Positions 57,715-64,000 of a DNA stretch of 64,000 bases are shown in pieces. The translations under genes and the position numbers were made by a program. The DNA comes from Prostheceraeus crozeri (Eukaryota > Platyhelminthes > Polycladida > Euryleptidae), in assembly GCA_907163375.1 (NCBI GenBank), contig CAJQUW010001805.1, positions 1-64,000 of the forward strand, written 5' to 3'. Under the pieces are notes generated by a model. The model saw only the letters and a list, made by a program, of their open reading frames with translations. It was not told where the DNA came from and made no database searches. The stretch's first letter is position 1; each line of letters starts with the position of its first letter.

Positions 57715-57861
57715 AAAGTTTCATGGAAACGTTTTGAAACGTTTTTTTTGAAACGTTCCGTTACGTAAACATAATGTGCAAGCGTTACGTATCGGAGACG
57801 TTTCCTGAAACTTATATGGAACGTTTCCGAAACGTAACGTTACGTCACATTGTTGATGGGG
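57715..57861. repeat. GAAACGTT-rich right subterminal region
   Basis: AAACGTTT-like words recur here (TGGAAACGTTTTGAAACGTT, GGAACGTTTCC at 57819-57829, GAAACGTAACGTTACG). The same kind of words is found at 46388-46397 and 46757 near the left end. This looks like the binding-site region of the CACTA-like element. Confidence 0.6.
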
Positions 57862-57864
57862 GAT

Positions 57865-58864
57865 GTAGTCTATTAGATTTGTCGCCGATGATACGTCTTA
57901 TGGAAGTCTCATGAAGTGTACCAGACCTTGTTCCAGAATATCTGGTTAATCCTGCCGTCTGGTGTATGTCAATCTACGAACTTCCTCCGACATTAGTGCT
58001 CTTATTTACCCATATGCCGGTGCTTCATATCGGTTGATATCGGTATTGAAATAGCCTATTCATTATCTCTATTAAATCTTTTGTCACTTCTATATTGTTT
58101 GTGACTGTGTCTTTTACCCTATGTATCCGAAATTCATTGCCAATAAATGATCAATCGAAGTTTTCTCATTTTTACTTATGTTCTTTGTTATATTCGTTAA
58201 TTGTTCTGCATTCTTTAGCTCTATCGAGTTTCCCTATTAACCTATTCACCCAACTGAAGGTGGCAGATGAACTTCTTCCCATGATCTCGTTCAGGGATCT
58301 GGAAACTGGTTCGGGTCCGCGTTGATTTCCTGAACATCGCTGTTCGTAATCATTTGAGACGTGATGAATATTTGTGTAATATCCATGCCGACACCTGTCC
58401 GTGTTCAACAGACGAACTTGACCGGCAGTGATTTCGTAGAGAAATTGTTAAGTTTGAGGAGATCAAAGATTCAAGCTGGAGAAAAACTTGCTCAACAACA
58501 TCATTTCGAACCCACACACGATCCTTCAAAAGAAGTTGGATTTCCTCTCCCTGGCCGTCTCGAACATTCAATACAGGAATCGACCCATGGATCAACCTTG
58601 ACATTGAATTTCAGACATATATCAAATATCAGCATGGAGAGCATTATCGTCATCAATGATGGATAGTGGAAACCATGGAAGTGGAAAGAGCCTTTTTGTT
58701 TGAGCATGTACCTACTACTTTTTTAGATGTTGCATACTGATGTATCATATATTGAGTGAGGTCAAATACTGAGTGTCGGAGTGTGAGTGCTGTTCTGAGC
58801 TCTTAGGTGTTGACACTCAACACCCGTGAAAACACTGGTGCTGATGCTTTTGGTGTCGATCATA
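57865..58864. other. no gene recognised
   Basis: A plus-strand open stretch at 58361-58666 has no family signature, no splice context and frames open on both strands, so I do not call it a gene. GGTGTTGACACTCAACACC near 58807-58825 is a short palindrome. Confidence 0.35.
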
Positions 58865-58877
58865 CAGGGTGGCGACC

Positions 58878-58972
58878 ATGTACTTATTGTACTTATTTTG
58901 TACTTATTTCGGCACATGGTACTTATTTGTACTTAATTGTACTTACTTTTGGTGTATTGTACTTATTATAAT
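58878..58972. repeat. GTACTTA subterminal repeats
   Basis: Seven copies of GTACTTA with 2-15 base spacers lie just inside the putative hAT C end. Such clusters commonly serve as transposase binding sites. Confidence 0.75.
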
Positions 58973-59589
58973 TTGATGATGAGTTAAGTATGGTATTTTG
59001 CTTACTACTTAACAAAAACGTAAAAAACAGCCGAAAGTCGGCAGGTGAAATGCTTGCATTGGTTGTGATCATAGACAATTTTATGTATCAGAATTTTGTT
59101 ACCAAATAATTTTTTTGGTATAGTTAGTTGTGAAACTTGAACTGAATTATTTGTCAGTCAAACATTTCAATATGGCATCAATTATCAAAACATACGTCCT
59201 CTCGGCTGCGCTACGAACTCGGTTGCAGTCCAGACTTTTCTTACCAAGTCCAGACTGCAACCACCAAATCCGAGTCCAATACGCAACTGATGACTAAAAA
59301 CATGCGCAGACGGCTTCGTATACGTACGTGTACGTATTTTACGTCCAAATACTCTCATGCTATCATCAGGAGGCATCTCGCAAAACCTATACTACACGTC
59401 TTCCTCTGATATGCCCACTGAACGTGAATTATTATAATCAGATTTGATATCAGATATATTTCTCTTCAGATTTGATACACATCTTTTCCACTGACTACAG
59501 TGGATCAAATAACCAATATATCGTGCTTGTCACTGTCGTCTAGTCTCCGCGTTGGATGCTGTATATCTTCTACTATTCGCCAGGAGCAG

Positions 59590-59790
59590 AAAGGCAGAAT
59601 TCGCAGAGGAGCAGAAATTTCAGCGATAACCTGATACCTCCTGCTTGAAGACTATCAGAACCATGTGGATTTCCAGTTGCTGCTGCTTTCATCTGGAACG
59701 GTCTACCAGCAGTCCTGAAACTCAACCTCCTCAGCTTCAGTGAGAAGAGTTGCGGGTGAACTCTTGCACTGTGCAATCTCCAATCCAATG
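59590..59790 (+). repeat. LINE 3' fragment (CR1/L2/Jockey-like)
   Basis: One frame reads GFPVAAAFIWNGLPAVLKLN and then LLSFSEKS, the pattern of the extreme C-terminus of CR1/L2-type reverse transcriptases (AA..WN.LP). Stops lie on both sides and no RT core is present. It is a short dead fragment inside the hAT C left region. Confidence 0.4.
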
Positions 59791-59799
59791 CATTGATGT

Positions 59800-62110
59800 T
59801 TTACTCACCTTCACCTCCCAAGGATGCCGTACATCTACTACTGTCATGTTATCTGATAACTTTCTACGAAAGAATATACAAATGTTTTAGAAGTCCTTCG
59901 ACGTATCAGATGTTATTGCAATCATGCAACAAACTTCGCTGGTTATTTTCTGGTGATGACTGTGAATATCACTTGAATTTCAACTGACGTTATGATGATT
60001 TGAAATATGCTGACTGAAGTTCTTCATCACTAATTATGTTATACAACCGTGTCTGTAACACTGAACGTGACATTATTCATTTCGATGAATATATAATTTA
60101 TGTAACAATGTCTTTTCATTTACGTTTGTTCACATCAGTTGTCGTTGAAAATGCAACATCTAGCTAATATATAATGTTATGTTGGTATACTCTTTGATGA
60201 TCAACATTCAATGCGTGTTCTCAAACGAGAGTAAATAAACTCGCGTAAATAACTACGCTATGTACATACATTGTGTGATATACTTCTTGTAATTATCATG
60301 TTTCCTCATAAATGATAATACATGAAATCTGCTAAATGAGATTTTCTATTGATTTTCATTTACACAAAACAATTTTTTGATGTTCGAGAAATTCAATTGA
60401 CCACGGAGATATGGATTTCATGGCTACTAGAAAATTCCACACAAGGAGGATTTAGCTGAGCAAGTTGCGACTAATTGTCGGTATGTTGCATTGTTATTGT
60501 TCCATGTATTGTTGATATGTTTTTCTATTAATTTGATGCTCCGTATGTATGTACACGTATTGTATTGCAATTATAGTATGCATATTTGTGGGAATGAGAT
60601 CCAATTACGACGATGTACATCCCCTAACAACCGGTCATTTGAGATAAGATCTTTGATGTTTAGGGCAATATACACGTACATTTAGGTTGCAGAACGAATC
60701 CGGTACATTTTGCCTAGTGGAATATTGGGGACTGTGCTAGTGAAATCAGATTATGTTCTTATAGAAATCAAGAGCATGCATACTAATCAGTAACATGTCA
60801 TTCTGTAGCGTACAAGCCGGCTACATGTAAGGCAATGGAAAATAAGTAATTCAACAGTTGCCTATATTGAGGACACCATTGAAATGATATAAGGGTATAA
60901 AAAGATATTCAATGTAAAAATAGTGTAATCATATCTCTAGCACAATTTGAAATAATAAATAAAAGCTGAAAAAATTTGCATATTTTTGGTGTTGGCAAAC
61001 TGTCCGGATTTCTGTAGAACACCCTATTTATCTTATCATTTGTTGTAGCCTTTGAAGGTCACTTACACTATGATGCCAGACAAGGATTTACCAAGAACGT
61101 ATATACTACATTACATGAGGAAGAAATTTCTGGATTTGAAATATGTCACAGAGCACTATTTCCTTGCCTTGCCCTTCCAATAGGGAAAATAATATTTCAT
61201 TGAAAAACTGATTTTAGAGACTTCGAAACGTATATTACTCATAGGCTATTCAACACCTTTCAAGTTCAAATCCGGAAAAAGTAGATTCAACAAAAGACAA
61301 AATAAGGGCTTGGAATTCATAGATATTCTCGTCTGTTTGTGTAATATACGGGAGAGAAATGATTCTAGCGGTATGCAAATATGCAGCATACATGGATGTA
61401 TCACGAATATAATATTCCGAGAGCCACCGACGATTTTCCCCTAAATTTGCGTACGATGATCTTCATAGCATGGATTTGTAGATCTTGAAACGTTGATTAG
61501 AAAAATCGAATTCTCAAGTTCCACAGCCAGTCGCTTTCAGTTAAAGGGAACGTTGAGAGTATTCACTCTTCGGAATTCTTTGGACAAAATTCATCTTCAA
61601 AATCGACCGATTTTTGAAAATGTTTACGTTTTCAAAATATTTTCGTGATTAGCTCAAGTTATTTTTTCCATTTAGTTATAAAATTATCTTGAGTAAGTTA
61701 TAATAAAATAGCTTCTCTTGAATAAGTTGTAATTGAAAGAATCTGTATGCATATGATAATGAACCAGTGAACTACCAAATAATGTTAACTTGATGTAAGG
61801 CGCAAGAACACATTGTCGTGTCTGCGCAATAAATATTTTGAATATGCTATTATCTGAAAGCAAATTCATTTAATATCAGATTAAATATAATAAATATAAA
61901 CATTTCACTCACTAGTCCGCAAATACCCTAATCGCCCAATTACCGTTTATCGCTATAGCGTGTCAATAATCGTCCAATGATTCGGTACACCCCCTTATTA
62001 GTATGGATGATGACTGGTTGCATATAATTCTGATTATTGCATTCTACTGTATATTGTCATGGAATGAATATTGAATTACAGGACCTGAAGTTGTATTTAC
62101 TTTCTCTCTT
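59800..62110. other. hAT C upstream region, no gene seen
   Basis: AT-rich sequence with no recognised exon. It ends in the acceptor TTTCTCTCTTCAG (AG at 62112-62113), 10 bases before the transposase start codon, implying an upstream noncoding exon that I cannot locate. Confidence 0.4.
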
Positions 62111-62123
62111 CAGATACCAGAAA

Positions 62124-64000
62124 ATGCCAGGACAGCAGAAATCTTTCAATTTATTTCAAGCTAAATGGAAGGACGATGCGAGATTTTGTTTAACTCTCAA
62201 TAATGGTGAAATCTTTCCTTGGATTCAGTCCGGCAAAGGTGCAAGGGAAGCCATCTGCGTTCTATGTTCAACATCGATTAATGTTGCCAACATGGGTTCA
62301 TCTGCCCTGATGGCTCATTATAAGACTAAAAAACACAAAGAACTTGCTGATTTGAAGGTGAAGAGCATTCCCCTGTTAACGAAAAAGCCTGAAAATAAGG
62401 AGCTTCAACAACAGGAAACAGAGAAACCGAAAGAGGACCGCATCAAAGAGGCGACGAGGACAATTTCTTTTCCACTCACAAACTCGGTTGCTGCTCATCG
62501 GGCTGAGATATTGTGGGTTGCGAGGAGGATCATGGCTGGAAACTCGAAGAGATCTATAAGTGGCAGTGGTGACCTCTTCCGGAAGATGTTTCCTGACTCT
62601 GAGATTGCGCGGGGTTTTCAAATGGAACGGGACAAGTCTCAATACATTGCTGCTTATGGACTAGGACAATACTACAAGGAGGAAATCTATCGCTTGAGCA
62701 GGAATGCCAAAGACGTCGTTGTACTATTTGATGAGGCTTTAAACAGCGTTGTGCAAAAAGGACAATTAGATGTTTACATCCAATTCTTCTGTGATACGCA
62801 GAAGCAAGTTGTAGCTGTTTACTTGACATCTGTGTTCTTAACGAAAGCCAGAGCAAGTGATATTTTCCAGGCATTATCACGAGTCATTGATGACCTCATG
62901 AAACCAAAGCTACTCCAAATTCAAATGGACGGTCCAAATGTAAATTTCGCATTTCTCCGGTCCTTTGAGCAATCCTTACGGGAAAAGCAATTGTTGGACT
63001 TAGGGTCTTGTGGTCTCCATACACTAAACGGTGCACTTCAGTTTGGTTTTGATTCCAGTGACTCTCCTGATTGGGACATTTCCCAGTTCCTCAAAAGCAT
63101 TTGCTACCTCTTCCACGAATCACCTGCGCGGCGCGGTGAGTATCTAGCCGTTGTTGGGGAGAAAAAATTCCCAATGAAATTCTGCCCAACAAGATGGACC
63201 GAGAATGTCAAAGTGGTTGATCGAGCCCTTGAACTACTGGATTCATTGAAGAAGTACGTAGATGCTGTCGAGTCCAAACACTTCGTAGAAATTGATGGCA
63301 CTCCATCAAAATTGACTGTGCCCAAAAACAATTCTTTCAAGATTGTCCAAAAAGCCGTACAAGATCCCCTACTCGAAGCACGTCTTTGGTTCTTTCGTTC
63401 CTGCTCTTCGGAAGTTTTGGACTTTCTAACGAAATTCCAGTGTGATCAACCAGTGTCCATATTTTTGTATGGAGAACTCCAATCCATTTTCAAGAACTTT
63501 CTGCGCCGAATTGTCAAGCGTGAAGTGGCTGAATCATGGTCATCGACAAACGGACTCAAATGCTTGGACGATGAGAACCTGCTCCCCATTCGAGAAGTCG
63601 ACATAGGTTTAGCAGCCACACAATCACTTCGCAAACATCGAAGTATCAAGGAAAAGTTCAATTTGGAATTTCGAATGGATGCTAGGACCATCCTGGTGTT
63701 GATAGTCAAGAAGATCTGGGAACGCTCGCCTTTGTCAAAGCCACTAACAGAGAGTTTGTCTGGGTTCAATCCAGAGTGCTTCCTTACCAACCAAAACCGC
63801 AGCGAAGTAAGGGTAAGGAGAGTGATGGAGATGCTTGTTGATGGCGATCATATCGGTCTCGTGGAGGCGGAAGACTGTCTTCGGCAGTAAAAAAATTTGT
63901 CTGCGATGAGGCAGTCATTTCGGAAGCAAGATCTTTTAAGCCTTTCTGTGATCGCATCGATGATTTCTACTATCACCTTATGGCAGACTCACAAGCATAC
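62124..64000 (+). pseudogene. hAT-type transposase C, one frameshift, runs off the window
   Basis: ATG 62124 (MPGQQKSFNLFQAKW) begins ten bases after an acceptor. A BED-like C2H2 finger (CVLCSTS...LMAHYKTKKH) is followed by a Lys/Glu linker. The core has VVVLFDEALNSVVQKGQLDV, LLQIQMDGPNVNFAFL and LGSCGLHTLNGAL. CPTRWTENVKVVDRALELLD follows. The frame stops at TAA 63888-63890, but one base away it continues without break to the window end (AVKKFVCDEAVISEARSFKP and on). The break lies in the CGGCAG stretch before an A run, so a one-base loss or a sequence error explains it. The C-terminal dimerisation part lies beyond 64000. The type resembles hAT5/hAT6-like transposases and is distantly similar to transposase B at 39-41 kb. 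Confidence 0.82.

Larger units (their letters stand above)
46375..57861 (+). mobile_element. CACTA/EnSpm-like transposon, about 11.5 kb, several genes
   Basis: The left end starts CCCCTACAACATTG and the right end, read inward, CCCCATCAACAATG (11 of 14). Similarity continues for some 60-75 bases (GTTRYGTTTC, ATAAGTYTCA, ACGTCTC). GAT lies outside both ends (46372-46374, 57862-57864), a 3-bp target duplication as in CACTA elements. GAAACGTTTC-type words are dense inside both ends, like CACTA subterminal binding sites. It encloses a truncated transposase (47850-48875), a nearly whole transposase (50114-52175) and an intact six-exon gene (52661-55654), all on the plus strand. A 164-bp array lies near the right end. 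The exact outer limits are less certain than the content. Confidence 0.65.
58865..64000 (+). mobile_element. hAT-like transposon C, right end beyond the window
   Basis: CAGGGTGGCGACCATGTACT at 58865 is a hAT-type start, followed by seven GTACTTA words within 100 bases. No inverted partner occurs before base 64000, and a hAT transposase on the plus strand fills 62124-64000. I infer one element running out of the window. The candidate left target bases are CGATCATA (58857-58864). Confidence 0.6.

Noticed and set aside
58361-58666. 101-codon plus frame overlapping minus frames
   Set aside because: Open on both strands, no recognisable motif, not linked to any splice pattern.
1-64000. CRISPR arrays, operons, bacterial promoters or rRNA genes
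   Set aside because: No spaced identical repeats of CRISPR type, no ribosome-binding sites and no rRNA sequence; the window is clearly eukaryotic.

Overview
The window is a transposon graveyard from a metazoan, most likely a marine invertebrate. The DNA is AT-rich and splits coding sequence with GT-AG introns, and it lacks operons and ribosome-binding sites. It is rich in the TAGGCCTA-type words common in such genomes. It carries piggyBac, hAT, Tc1/mariner, CACTA, Crypton and BEL/Pao elements together. The sequence alone does not fix the species. Almost everything recognisable is mobile-element sequence; the only candidate host exon is a single 124-base open stretch at 29850-29973.

Layout. 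1-783 is AT-rich repeat. 788-2969 is a broken piggyBac with perfect 16-bp ends and TTAA duplications. 3506-11683 is a second piggyBac with a young BEL/Pao retrotransposon (4217-10126, minus strand) inside its transposase gene. Around and after it, about 11.9-23.55 kb is a hAT element of the ZMYM1/TTF-finger type. Its intron holds a Tc1-like element (13085-14863) and its main exon holds a second BEL/Pao copy (16909-21518). 25.1-26.9 kb has two strong hairpins and a broken Crypton-type tyrosine recombinase. 27448-29702 is a LINE insertion flanked by a 16-bp target duplication.

30195-34551 is a DNA transposon I cannot place in a superfamily, with long inverted ends, ATTA duplications and a 1,143-bp internal tandem duplication. 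34997-42555 is a hAT-like element with a 6-bp duplication, and a piggyBac with an uninterrupted 563-codon transposase (35876-38161) sits inside it. 42.6-45.5 kb is a field of MITEs, foldbacks, minisatellite and a piggyBac fragment.

46375-57861 is the most interesting object: a CACTA/EnSpm-like element of about 11.5 kb. It has GAT target duplications, two transposase-type genes (one truncated, one nearly whole) and an undamaged six-exon companion gene resembling DUF4806 proteins. A 164-bp tandem array with built-in splice signals lies near its right end. The near-whole transposase and the companion both begin with ATG directly after a splice acceptor, which suggests one promoter and alternative splicing, as in plant En/Spm. 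58865 to the window end is a further hAT with a nearly whole transposase.

How they relate. Nesting gives a partial order of events: the hAT at 12-23 kb is older than the piggyBac, Tc1-like and second BEL insertions in it, and that piggyBac is older than the first BEL. LTR divergence (1/91 and about 4/227) makes both BEL insertions recent.
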